Assembly: GCA_963675425.1 (NCBI GenBank)
Contig: OY776214.1
Span: 2,108,001 to 2,172,000 of the forward strand
Reading direction: 5' to 3'
DNA length: 64,000 nucleotides
Source: Sporobacter sp963675425
Lineage (GTDB): Bacteria > Bacillota > Clostridia > Oscillospirales > Oscillospiraceae
Both the position numbers and the translations under genes were made by a program. The number at the start of each line of letters is the position of its first letter. Position 1 is the stretch's first letter. The notes beneath the pieces are model-generated. The model was not told where the DNA came from and searched no databases. It saw nothing but the letters and a program-made list of their open reading frames with translations. Positions 36,001-43,133 of this stretch are shown here, piece after piece.

Positions 36001-36544
36001 AACCTTTAACGATGTGCCAAGCACCGCATGGTATTCTGACGCTGTCACCTTTATTGCCGCGCGCAGCATTGCAACAGGAACAGGAAACGGCAGCTTTAGC
36101 CCGGACGCAAAGCTGACCCGCGGAGAATTCCTTGTAATGATGATGCGGGCCTATAGTATATCCGCCGACACAAACCCCACAGATAACTTCGAGGACGCGG
36201 GCAATACATATTACACGAATTATCTGGCAGCGGCAAAGCGACTGGGCATATCCACCGGAGTCGGGGACAATAGATTTGCACCGGAACAGGACATTACCCG
36301 GCAGGAGATGTTTACCCTGCTCTATAACGCACTGAAGACGATTGATCAACTGCCCGATGGCAATTCCGGCAAGACTCTTTCCGACTTCTCGGATAGCGAA
36401 AGCATCTCGGCCTACGCGCAGGAAGCCATGAGCTATCTGATAAAAACTGGTGTGGTGAGCGGCAACAACGGTCAACTCAGTCCGACTGCCACCACCACCC
36501 GTGCCCAGATGGCGCAGGTACTGCATAATCTGTTGTCCAAGTAG
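33050..36544 (+). CDS. SLH-anchored surface protein, Cthe_2159-like carbohydrate-binding type
   Basis: A 1,164-residue exported protein. The ATG at 33050 is chosen because AAGGA lies 9 bases before it (another ATG is 6 bases upstream). The signal peptide is residues 1-26 (MLTLAMLLGLLPQMALAAEP). Residues about 30-300 resemble the beta-helical carbohydrate-binding protein Cthe_2159 (LNASGGTGGNGAGIGGGFNQ and VINGGTVIADGGDNWAYAIG). A carboxypeptidase-like fold (VTVKDNSGNALDNTEL) and a cadherin-like repeat (YKVSVNGATAVTANANYSHT) follow. A Gly/Ser/Thr linker leads to three SLH domains. The last domain shares identical DNA with the second SLH protein. It is likely a surface sugar-binding protein. 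Confidence 0.85.
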   Translation: MKTRKLGALMLTLAMLLGLLPQMALAAEPVTIDLSTVSADGAGYTCQEQTVNSKTEYEVTITADGDYILTGTVTQDSHPTHVVVSATTANITLSNASITIVNFSPFAINSGSTVNLTLAAGTENTLSLGTSEVHLAGLYVPVGASIVIGGTGTLNASGGTGGNGAGIGGGFNQYTSIGDKNAGDITINSGVINAVGGPGGAGIGGAAYGTGGTVTINGGEINASSSPSSSEGSGIGGGYFRTGNVVINGGTVIADGGDNWAYAIGDGYGASGSSVKLNGGSIRTLSPMITPINDSGENLYQTTVTVKDNSGNALDNTELSCTVDATTFTAKTDADGKLYLWLPEGAASISVNASGTVYKAGGTVATDNNTALTAQPDAVASVNNVGYVTWSAAISAVPAGGTITLLKDFALLPSDTMPTVAFTIDGNFHTLTLSSNQHLNADITLKNLCLTTPSSSDWFTLSCTDTSPSSTRYKLTINGTVAAANIYFKNGSELSVDGTLEIGEMDSFDAMIVAANSTVSAFAVRNIGSLVLNGTIMCQYFTLSKSTGDSGTLSGTGTFIFTSDGGESPNLIFENVNIDSTASITLDTAADYTPSVNSLVIGNQTIKTGETAPGALDHIDRLHLSGGYSSFRLADDDDTYVPEYTYWLKANTIPTLKSGVSATATASVVANSAYTLDLANVFADADTDTLTYKVSVNGATAVTANANYSHTPTAAGTTTLEFKANDGAADSTDTYTVTLTATGGGSTGDGGGNIGGGSSTGTPKVTTTTSGSGSNAVTTAGAEVSGNVTGGKQTVPVPTDIMIGLTDAAKKAESAGGTAVASIDTGSGSGLTNVGVTIPGAQFNALASGTGAALQIKTGLGSVTFSSKAVDTIGSAGSGDVTVGIGAVDKTTLSADEQKVVGSRPVYSFSVTVGNTKVSEFGGSVTVSVPYTLGANEDPNAIVVYYIDASGKLQPMQGKYDTKTGAVTFETTHFSEYMIGYNKVTFNDVPSTAWYSDAVTFIAARSIATGTGNGSFSPDAKLTRGEFLVMMMRAYSISADTNPTDNFEDAGNTYYTNYLAAAKRLGISTGVGDNRFAPEQDITRQEMFTLLYNALKTIDQLPDGNSGKTLSDFSDSESISAYAQEAMSYLIKTGVVSGNNGQLSPTATTTRAQMAQVLHNLLSK
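36407..36519 (+). repeat. 113 bp segment identical to 29627-29739
   Basis: Second copy of the shared SLH-coding segment; see the first copy. Confidence 0.85.
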
Positions 36545-36580
36545 TAATCAATAAAACGGCAACATTTGGTTCGGGTTTCA

Positions 36581-36621
36581 ACGCCGATGATAAGATGCAG
36601 ATTGCATTTTATCATCGGCGT
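36581..36621 (+). terminator. Hairpin after the third SLH gene
   Basis: ACGCCGATGATAA (36581-36593) and TTATCATCGGCGT (36609-36621) form a perfect 13 bp stem with a 15-base loop, 37 bp after the stop codon. No T run follows, so termination strength is uncertain. Confidence 0.6.
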
Positions 36622-36706
36622 AAACATGGATACATGGGATATTCAGGCAGTTGGGTTGCCGGGATAGAAAGATGCTACACCATTCTGATTATTAAAATAT
36701 TGTTAA

Positions 36707-38467
36707 ATGTTGACAACACGTACTATTTTCAGTACTATTTATTCAGAACATCTTAATAAGCAACCATGGAATAAATTCTGTATACGGCTACTCGCACCTT
36801 GGCACTATCAAAAAGATTCGAGGTGGACAATTATAGATATTTCATTAAATATTATTCTGGACACCCTGAGCCACTACAGGTATGAATCATATGTCGAGTT
36901 ACCCTCGGACATCACGTTTAACCGTATATCCATTTTACTAAGGGATATAGAAAATGCACAGCATAACTGTCTGTATGTATGCCGCCTGTCCGACGCATTG
37001 CAGGTGATCGACGAAAAACCAGGATTGTTTTATATCTGTCTGCGCGATCGGATCCATGATGAGCGCGAGGCAAAGGAATATCTCAACAACATGATTATTA
37101 TCAATGAGAACCTTGAGCTTGATCATCTGTTTTCCGAAATTCAGTTTACGTTTGTGCTAGTAAATGATTGGTATCAAAATATGCAAGACGCGCTTATCCG
37201 CCAAAAGAGTATGCAGGATATCATTACGATGAGCGAATCCGTCATCGGCAATTTTATTACAGTTACGGACACCGCCTTTTCTCTACTCGCGTACACAAAA
37301 GGCCTCCACACAGATGACCCGCTACAAAGCGAGCTTGTACAAAACGGCTATCACACAGAGGAGGCTATCAAGACATTTAAAAAACTTAAACGCTTCGACG
37401 TCTGGATGAATACCGACGGACTTGTCATAAACACAGACTGCAATATCTTTAAATATGACGCTATCAGTAAAATATTTGTTTTCAACCAGACCTATTTTAC
37501 GCATGCGGTAATGATATGCGACCACCGCAAACTGACGGCCGGTCTGATTGATCTTTATAATCACCTTATCGATATGCTCAGCTTTTATATCACGCACAAT
37601 TGGGAAAAGGTCAAGAATTTCGACCATATGTATAGTTCGCTGGTTATGGATCTGATGCAAGGGAAATTAACAGATCAAAACGCCATTCACGAACGGGCAA
37701 AATTCATTGGCATACGACAGCATGACCAGTTTATTATCATGCTTCTTTCCGGCGATAACGGAAGTGATTCTGTTTTCCCAGGACTGATGGCAACGGAAAT
37801 AATAAAAATGTTCTCTCACATCCGTCCAATCTATATTAATTGTCAACTAATGCTTTTACTGCATCATCCCGACCTAACAGCCTTTATTGCTGAACAGAAT
37901 ATAAACAACACCCTCAACGGCTATTTTCAAAAATACAGCGTATATTGCGGCGTCAGTGAGATCTTTGACAACCTGCTTGACCTATCCCAAGCGTATCGGC
38001 AGGCGGAGCTGGCACTCAAGAAAAGCTCAGCCTCTCAAATAGACTTCATCGAATGGGCTAATTCGCTCGAATGGAGCAATATCGCATCGTTTGATACATA
38101 TTATACAAGCTGCCTGCTGGATCAAAGCGAAGATACTCAAAAGCTCTGGAAAACGAGTAAATATGGCAAAATGCTGTTTGAATTGTATCGATCCGACAGA
38201 GAAAAAAATACGAATAATTTCGAAATCCTCTATGTATATCTGATAAACGAACGCGGTACGACCAAAACAGCAAATCGTCTGCATATGCACCGAAATAACG
38301 TTGTTTATCGTATCAATAAAATTGAAAGCATGCTGAATATAAGCCTCGATGACGAGCAAACAAGAATGAATTTAATTATAACCTTTCAAATGATTAAGTA
38401 TTTCGGCTTTATGGACAACGAGCGTATTGCCGAAAACTGGAAAGCAACAAATATCAACAAAGCTTAA
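36707..38467 (+). CDS. PucR/CdaR-type transcriptional regulator
   Basis: Up to 586 residues. It has a PucR-like N-terminal region (LNIILDTLSHYRYESYVELP), a GGDEF-like CdaR middle (KFIGIRQHDQFIIMLLSGDN) and the PucR C-terminal helix-turn-helix (TKTANRLHMHRNNVVYRINK). The true start is doubtful. The ATG at 36707 overlaps the -35 of a strong promoter and has no ribosome site. A good site, GAGGTGG, lies at 36820-36826, but the codons after it are ATT and ATA, not ATG, GTG or TTG; the conserved domain begins just there. Its target is not obvious: the next genes lie 400-700 bp away. It resembles the regulator at 1259-3328 only in the C-terminal part. Confidence 0.8.
   Translation: MLTTRTIFSTIYSEHLNKQPWNKFCIRLLAPWHYQKDSRWTIIDISLNIILDTLSHYRYESYVELPSDITFNRISILLRDIENAQHNCLYVCRLSDALQVIDEKPGLFYICLRDRIHDEREAKEYLNNMIIINENLELDHLFSEIQFTFVLVNDWYQNMQDALIRQKSMQDIITMSESVIGNFITVTDTAFSLLAYTKGLHTDDPLQSELVQNGYHTEEAIKTFKKLKRFDVWMNTDGLVINTDCNIFKYDAISKIFVFNQTYFTHAVMICDHRKLTAGLIDLYNHLIDMLSFYITHNWEKVKNFDHMYSSLVMDLMQGKLTDQNAIHERAKFIGIRQHDQFIIMLLSGDNGSDSVFPGLMATEIIKMFSHIRPIYINCQLMLLLHHPDLTAFIAEQNINNTLNGYFQKYSVYCGVSEIFDNLLDLSQAYRQAELALKKSSASQIDFIEWANSLEWSNIASFDTYYTSCLLDQSEDTQKLWKTSKYGKMLFELYRSDREKNTNNFEILYVYLINERGTTKTANRLHMHRNNVVYRINKIESMLNISLDDEQTRMNLIITFQMIKYFGFMDNERIAENWKATNINKA
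36710..36738 (+). promoter_or_regulatory. Near-consensus promoter for the second PucR regulator
   Basis: TTGACA (36710-36715), 17 bases, TACTAT (36733-36738). The -35 is a perfect match. Transcription should start near 36745, which lies after the first ATG of the open frame (36707). Confidence 0.6.
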
Positions 38468-38486
38468 TCAACATGTTAAACCGTTT

Positions 38487-38515
38487 CCCGGGATGAATGT
38501 AACATTCATCCCGGG
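38487..38515 (+). terminator. Intrinsic terminator of the second PucR gene
   Basis: CCCGGGATGAATG (38487-38499), loop TAA, CATTCATCCCGGG (38503-38515), then TCACTTTTTTG. Perfect 13 bp stem, 20 bp after the stop. Confidence 0.85.
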
Positions 38516-38900
38516 TCACTTTTTTGTTTAGCCTTTCATCAATTCGGAGACGGATGTGGAAATAATATCCAGTATTTTGGTTGCTAAATTAGTAACTATG
38601 AATATATATTAACAATCTGCACTGATTTGCACGCAATCTTTGTGCAAATAATATATTTCTCTAATCCAGCAGAATTATCAGCGAGTGCATCTAATACCAC
38701 AATTCATATAAATTGACCAGACACTAACAAATTTATGAAATTATCAATATCTTGTTTAGCAATTTTCTTAATTATTACCTTCCATAATTCAAATAAACCA
38801 AATTGCATTTATTCATATTGCAATATTTATATAATGTGCCTATAAATATTAAGAAAATATTTGAAAATTACTAAAGACGCAAGCTTTTTTAAGGAGTAGT
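38516..38900. other. AT-rich intergenic region with an inverted repeat
   Basis: Nearly 400 bp without a supportable gene, much richer in A and T than its surroundings. ATTTGCAC (38625-38632) and GTGCAAAT (38642-38649) form an 8 bp inverted repeat 9 bases apart, a plausible operator. Possible promoter elements are too many to choose from in such AT-rich DNA. Confidence 0.5.
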
Positions 38901-39047
38901 ATGGATTATAGTACAGAGCTCGCATTTAACACCAAACCAATTTACAATCATGCTGATACCGGGCCGGGCACTGAAATCCTAAAGGAAGTACATAAAAGCT
39001 TTAGTTACCTGCGTGCCACATTTATCATTATGCCGTGCCGGTTTTAG
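38901..39047 (+). CDS. Short open frame of unknown function (48 residues)
   Basis: ATG at 38901 has AAGGAG seven bases before it and gives MDYSTELAFNTKPIYNHADT, continuing to a TAG at 39045. I do not recognise it. The sequence after the stop still looks partly coding in other frames (for example HIVIWQGMLPKQS near 39085), so it may be the start of a frameshifted gene rather than a complete small protein. Confidence 0.3.
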   Translation: MDYSTELAFNTKPIYNHADTGPGTEILKEVHKSFSYLRATFIIMPCRF

Positions 39048-39174
39048 TGGAGCCGTTGCAAAAGACATTGCAGAGCTCCACATCGTTATCTGGCAGGGTA
39101 TGTTGCCGAAACAATCGACTGCCTGAAATCTAATATTACTCATCCAGACGCTTTATTTTGGAGGTGAAACGAGA

Positions 39175-39384
39175 TTGGCAAAATACCCCATTAAAAAAAG
39201 CCTCAAGGTCATACTTGCGGTCGTTGTTAACGTTGCGCTGTTTACGGCACTATTCGTATACCTAGCAATTGGAAAAGAAAGCCTTCTATGGTCTATCGTG
39301 CTTCCGGCAGCATGCCATATCGTCATGTGTTTAACCTTGATATATTTTCTGCATAAAGACAGTGACTGGAGCTTTTTTTTCTGA
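39175..39384 (+). CDS. Small two-helix membrane protein
   Basis: A 69-residue protein starting at a TTG after GGAGGTGAAACGAGA. It has two hydrophobic helices, VILAVVVNVALFTALFVYLA and LLWSIVLPAACHIVMCLTLI, and ends in WSFFF. No family is recognised. It stands alone, followed by a clear terminator, so it is likely expressed. A similar two-helix small protein is encoded at 42006-42200, but no sequence relation is evident. Confidence 0.55.
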   Translation: MAKYPIKKSLKVILAVVVNVALFTALFVYLAIGKESLLWSIVLPAACHIVMCLTLIYFLHKDSDWSFFF

Positions 39385-39428
39385 CATTTTATTCGCAAAT
39401 TAAATCGCGTATATTTCTCATCATTAAT

Positions 39429-39472
39429 AAAGCACAGGAAATAGCCTACGCCAAGGCAATTCCCTGTGCTTT
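39429..39472. terminator. Terminator hairpin
   Basis: AAAGCACAGG (39429-39438) pairs with CCTGTGCTTT (39463-39472), with A and T runs on either side, so it could work in both directions. It serves at least the small membrane-protein gene. Confidence 0.7.
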
Positions 39473-39635
39473 ATTAGTGACGGGAATGCATTAAAAAAGA
39501 TACCTATATATTACTGCATCCATCTTGCAGGCATATTTTTGCCCAATTGTTACAAGGCAGATGCGGATGTTTATAATCAGTGTTAGATCAATCTGCCGTA
39601 TTTTCATTAATGCAACAACACTTTTCTGCTCTTAA

Positions 39636-40862
39636 CTAACTTGTTGCAACAACTTTCTTTTTGCGGAAGGTAAATGTGATAAGGAATGTGACGATGAGAA
39701 GAATGCCGGCAACGATATACGCCATGTCATAATTATTGGAGGCATCAAAAATAGCAGCCGCCATCATGGGGCCGATGACGCCCCCGAATCCCCACCCGGT
39801 CATGACCAGCCCGTAATTGGCCCCGAAATATTTCATGCCGTAAAGGTCGATGGCCATTGCCGGGAAGACGGAAAAGCCGGCGCCATAACACAGTCCTGCC
39901 ACCGCGATACCTACCGCCAGCAAGGCAATATTTGAATAAAACGTAAACAGCAGCATGTTGATGGCCTGCAGCCCGAAAATGATCCGCATCAGGTTTATCC
40001 GACCAATCTTATCGGACACGGTCCCTCCGAGAATTCTGCCGGCGGCATTGAATACTGCCAGCAGGATCACAAGATAAAAACCACCCTGCCAGGAAATCTG
40101 GACATCGGCAATTTTTGCAGCGTGAGCAATGATCATCAGGCCAGCCGACGCTGAAAACGCAAACATGAGCCACAGCCTGTAAAAGCTGGAAGTCTTGAGG
40201 ACGCCCCTCAGACCGATATCCGCTGCCGGTGTGCTTATAGCTTTCTGATCCGGTTTTTTAGCCGTTGTGCTTCTGGCCGGCACATAACCCGAAGGCGGAT
40301 TCGTCAGGAACTGAGACAGTACCAGCATAAGCACGAGCGCAGCTACACCGATATAAATAAAGGTTTTCGAAATGCCGACGGAATGAAGCAGCGCATTGGA
40401 GATCGGGGAATACACGACAGCGGAAATGCCGATACCCGCAACGGATAAACCCGTCACCATTCCTTTTTTTTCCGGGGGAAACCACTTGACGGCCGGCGGA
40501 ACGGTAGACACGTTCGCGGTCCCGATGCCTGCCCCGGCGATGATGCCAAAGGTAATAACCAACATGACCGGCGAGACAAGTGCCCCCGAAAGGATGATTC
40601 CGCCCCCCATCATGATTGAAGCGATCGTTGCCGTAATTCTGGGTCCCTTGGCGTCCTGAAGCTTTCCGAATATTGCCATGGCGATGACGAAGGTTACTGT
40701 TACAAATGTATAGGGCAATGATGCCTGTTTACTTGTCCATCCCAAATCATTGATTAATGCCTTGCTGATAATACTCCAGATATAAAGGATTCCGATGATC
40801 AGGTTGATGCCGAAGGATGTACCCAAGACCGCCCAGGGTTTAAGACGTGACGTTTCTCTCAT
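39636..40862 (-). CDS. MFS transporter, OFA (oxalate/formate antiporter) family
   Basis: A 408-residue twelve-helix transporter. The start is set at the ATG at 40862 (MRETSRLKPWAVLGTSFGIN) with GGGTGG upstream; a longer frame to 41045 has no ribosome site. OFA-family features are the first helix LIIGILYIWSII and the loop FGKLQDAKGPR after helix 2, a variant of the MFS signature. SDKIGRINLMR occupies the equivalent loop in the second half. The family imports or exchanges small carboxylates. It lies downstream of the radical SAM gene and the transhydroxylase-like operon on the same strand, so transport of an aromatic or short-chain acid is a reasonable guess only. Confidence 0.8.
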   Translation of the reverse strand: MRETSRLKPWAVLGTSFGINLIIGILYIWSIISKALINDLGWTSKQASLPYTFVTVTFVIAMAIFGKLQDAKGPRITATIASIMMGGGIILSGALVSPVMLVITFGIIAGAGIGTANVSTVPPAVKWFPPEKKGMVTGLSVAGIGISAVVYSPISNALLHSVGISKTFIYIGVAALVLMLVLSQFLTNPPSGYVPARSTTAKKPDQKAISTPAADIGLRGVLKTSSFYRLWLMFAFSASAGLMIIAHAAKIADVQISWQGGFYLVILLAVFNAAGRILGGTVSDKIGRINLMRIIFGLQAINMLLFTFYSNIALLAVGIAVAGLCYGAGFSVFPAMAIDLYGMKYFGANYGLVMTGWGFGGVIGPMMAAAIFDASNNYDMAYIVAGILLIVTFLITFTFRKKKVVATS

Positions 40863-40926
40863 GATGTTTATTACCACCCTTACAGTGTTATTTTCATAAA
40901 AGCCGTAACTCCGAATGGTATGGAAG

Positions 40927-41952
40927 CTAAGCAAACAACTGCTTTGCCTTAAACAGCAGACAGCCGCCGCTGCACACGCCAAGTTCACGCTCGGAGCAGT
41001 CTTTGCACTTTTCCGACGTCCAAATGCTGTGCGCGGGTCTGTCAACGGTCTTTATATAATGATCTCTAAGCTCTCCGATACTGCGAAAATCACGGATATC
41101 CCGCTTGGTATATTCAGACAGGCCGAAACACCGTATCGCGCGCAGATCGGGCAGGACGTCTATGACCGGCGTGCAGTTGTGCGTCTCGCAGACGATGGAG
41201 CGCGCCCAGAATGAATCCGAGTATCTCTTGGATAATGCGGAATAAAAGACGTCTTTGGCGGCCATCACGCTGTCACGTTCATCCCTTGTCAGGACGCAGT
41301 TGGGTAAAAAGTTGCAGTCAAAGCCCGTGATCACACCGCAGCGGAGCATATCGCAGACAAACCTCATTGCGACAAGTTTCATTTCATGAAAATACTCCAG
41401 AGGGCTTTTCCCGTTTAGTTCGCCGTTCTGCGGCACCGAGACAGACATCCGAATGACGTCAAAGCCCATCTCCTGCGCCAGCGGAATCACATAGGAATAG
41501 TCAAAATCCGGCTTGTAAATATTTACGCTGAGCCTGAATCTGCCGTCGCCGGAATGGTCTTTCTGAAAGCTCAGGAGGTTTTGCCGCATCTTCTCAAAAG
41601 CTTTCGTGCCCATATCTTCCGGAGAGTTGCAGTTTACGAGCATGCGGAACTTCTTGGCTTCAAGGATGTCCGTCGCCAAGTGGTCCAGCTCCACCGCGTT
41701 TGTGTAAATCATGACGTGCTCGGACCGGGGATCACTGAGCGCCATGCGCATGGCCTCATCTATATGTGTGTATAAGAGCGGTTCACCGCCGATAATGCCC
41801 ACCTGGCGGTCACTGCTGTCGCTGAGGACAAAGTTCAAAGCCACCCGGAAATCCTCCAGCGTCATCTCCTTTGGGGCCTTATTCACAAATTCTTCGGCAA
41901 AGCAATAGGGACAGCGGAGGTTACAGGATTCGTTGACCATGATATTGGCCAT
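40927..41952 (-). CDS. Radical SAM protein with C-terminal cysteine cluster
   Basis: A 341-residue protein. The radical SAM motif is at the very N-terminus: NESCNLRCPYCFAEE (CxxxCxxC), followed by the glycine-rich IIGGEPLLY (GGEPL). The C-terminus has CKDCSERELGVCSGGCL with an upstream RCFG, resembling a SPASM/twitch-type auxiliary cluster domain. Such enzymes modify peptides or proteins or act as maturases; no precursor peptide is obvious next door. The ATG at 41952 follows GAAAGGGGAAACACCAC. It sits between the transhydroxylase-like operon and the OFA transporter. A maturation role for either is a guess. Confidence 0.75.
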   Translation of the reverse strand: MANIMVNESCNLRCPYCFAEEFVNKAPKEMTLEDFRVALNFVLSDSSDRQVGIIGGEPLLYTHIDEAMRMALSDPRSEHVMIYTNAVELDHLATDILEAKKFRMLVNCNSPEDMGTKAFEKMRQNLLSFQKDHSGDGRFRLSVNIYKPDFDYSYVIPLAQEMGFDVIRMSVSVPQNGELNGKSPLEYFHEMKLVAMRFVCDMLRCGVITGFDCNFLPNCVLTRDERDSVMAAKDVFYSALSKRYSDSFWARSIVCETHNCTPVIDVLPDLRAIRCFGLSEYTKRDIRDFRSIGELRDHYIKTVDRPAHSIWTSEKCKDCSERELGVCSGGCLLFKAKQLFA

Positions 41953-42005
41953 GTGGTGTTTCCCCTTTCAGCATGGACAGCTTATCAATGACCGGACCAA
42001 AAAAT

Positions 42006-42200
42006 TCACCATGACCCGGCGTCCTTTTTCCAGATCTCAATCAGGAGGCAGATGATCAATAGCAATCCAAAAAATCCGCACAAGGTACATTGCCATCCGT
42101 AACCGATCGTCGTGAATGGGTATATGGAGGAAAAGGCGATCAATAACAAAATGATAATGATAAAAAAGACAACACTCAGAATCTTAATAACATTTTTCAT
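42006..42200 (-). CDS. Small two-helix membrane protein
   Basis: A 64-residue protein with two hydrophobic segments, ILSVVFFIIIILLLIAFSSI and CTLCGFFGLLLIICLLIEIW, and a basic N-terminus. The ATG at 42200 has TGGAG upstream. No family recognised. It follows the terminator of the transhydroxylase-like operon and precedes the radical SAM gene by 53 bp. Confidence 0.5.
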   Translation of the reverse strand: MKNVIKILSVVFFIIIILLLIAFSSIYPFTTIGYGWQCTLCGFFGLLLIICLLIEIWKKDAGSW

Positions 42201-42260
42201 AGTATCAACTCCATAAACATATTAGCTATGGAATAGAAAAACGTTTAACATTCTGGATGA

Positions 42261-42292
42261 AAGGTCGTAGGCTTGGCTCTGCCTACGACCTT
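42261..42292 (-). terminator. Terminator of the transhydroxylase-like operon
   Basis: AAGGTCGTAGGC (42261-42272) and GCCTACGACCTT (42281-42292) form a perfect 12 bp stem with an 8-base loop, 11 bp after the beta-subunit stop codon on the minus strand. Confidence 0.75.
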
Positions 42293-42302
42293 TCCAGCTC
42301 GG

Positions 42303-43133
42303 TTAAGTAAGAGGAATATCTCCTAGATTGATATCGGCAGCCGCCGTATCAAGGTCATCAATGATCTTGGCTTTTCCGTCCGCGTTGATCTCCAGCTTGA
42401 ACTTGCCGTCCGGGAGGTCTTCGAACCAGAAATCGCCGAAATGGTTGGTGGGAGCGGTGAACGTTTTACCGCTTGCTTCGGTGAGCGTGCAGGTGGCACC
42501 GATGACGACCTCGTCAAGAACCGGATCGAAGATGGTGCCCGCGATGAACTTTTTGGGCAGGCCTTTGTAGTAGACGCGCGGCTTCATTTTGTCCGCGATT
42601 TCCGGCTTGTAGAACTCGGCGTCTGCGATGAAATTTTGTGCTTCCTCGGAGTCTTCATCCACGATCCGAATGCTCAGCGTCGGACAATTGTCGGAGCATC
42701 TAGTCTCTTTCCAGCCGGCGTCCAAAAGATGCGCGCATCCCGTGCACTTCTGGGCGATATTCAGATCCCGGTTGAAATAGATTACATCCTCATATGGGCA
42801 GGCTTCCATGCAGAGGCGGCAGCCGGTGCATTTTGTGGGATCGATGATGACTAAACCGTCGTCACGCTTGTAGATAGCGCCCTCGATGGGGCAGGCTTCC
42901 TTGCAGGTGGGGTTATCGCAGTGCATGCACATGCCCGGCCTGTAGGCGACTTTTACCTTGGGAACCGTGCCGCGTACTTTCTCATGCAGCTTCAGCCAGA
43001 ACTGGCCAATCTCAGGTTCGGGCTTGGCGATCGGTGTCCAGTCGTTGGCAACGTGCTCGTCCTTGCAGCCGATATGGCAACTGTAACAGCCATTGCAGAT
43101 TTTGGTGTCAATCAAGAATACTTTTTTACCCAT
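42303..43133 (-). CDS. Iron-sulfur beta subunit, pyrogallol transhydroxylase-like
   Basis: A 276-residue electron-transfer subunit. Cysteine groups are CNGCYSCHIGC (residues about 14-24), CMHCDNPTCKEACP, CTGCRLCMEACP and a split CTGCAH...CSDNCP, as in DMSO-reductase-family beta subunits. After residue about 195 comes a carboxypeptidase-regulatory-like beta domain (VIGATCTLTEASGKTFTAPT). This extra domain and the total length match the 274-residue beta subunit of Pelobacter transhydroxylase. Its ATG overlaps the alpha-subunit stop (TAATG), so the two are co-translated. Sixteen Cys could hold four clusters, whereas I recall three in the known enzyme; that difference deserves checking. Confidence 0.8.
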   Translation of the reverse strand: MGKKVFLIDTKICNGCYSCHIGCKDEHVANDWTPIAKPEPEIGQFWLKLHEKVRGTVPKVKVAYRPGMCMHCDNPTCKEACPIEGAIYKRDDGLVIIDPTKCTGCRLCMEACPYEDVIYFNRDLNIAQKCTGCAHLLDAGWKETRCSDNCPTLSIRIVDEDSEEAQNFIADAEFYKPEIADKMKPRVYYKGLPKKFIAGTIFDPVLDEVVIGATCTLTEASGKTFTAPTNHFGDFWFEDLPDGKFKLEINADGKAKIIDDLDTAAADINLGDIPLT

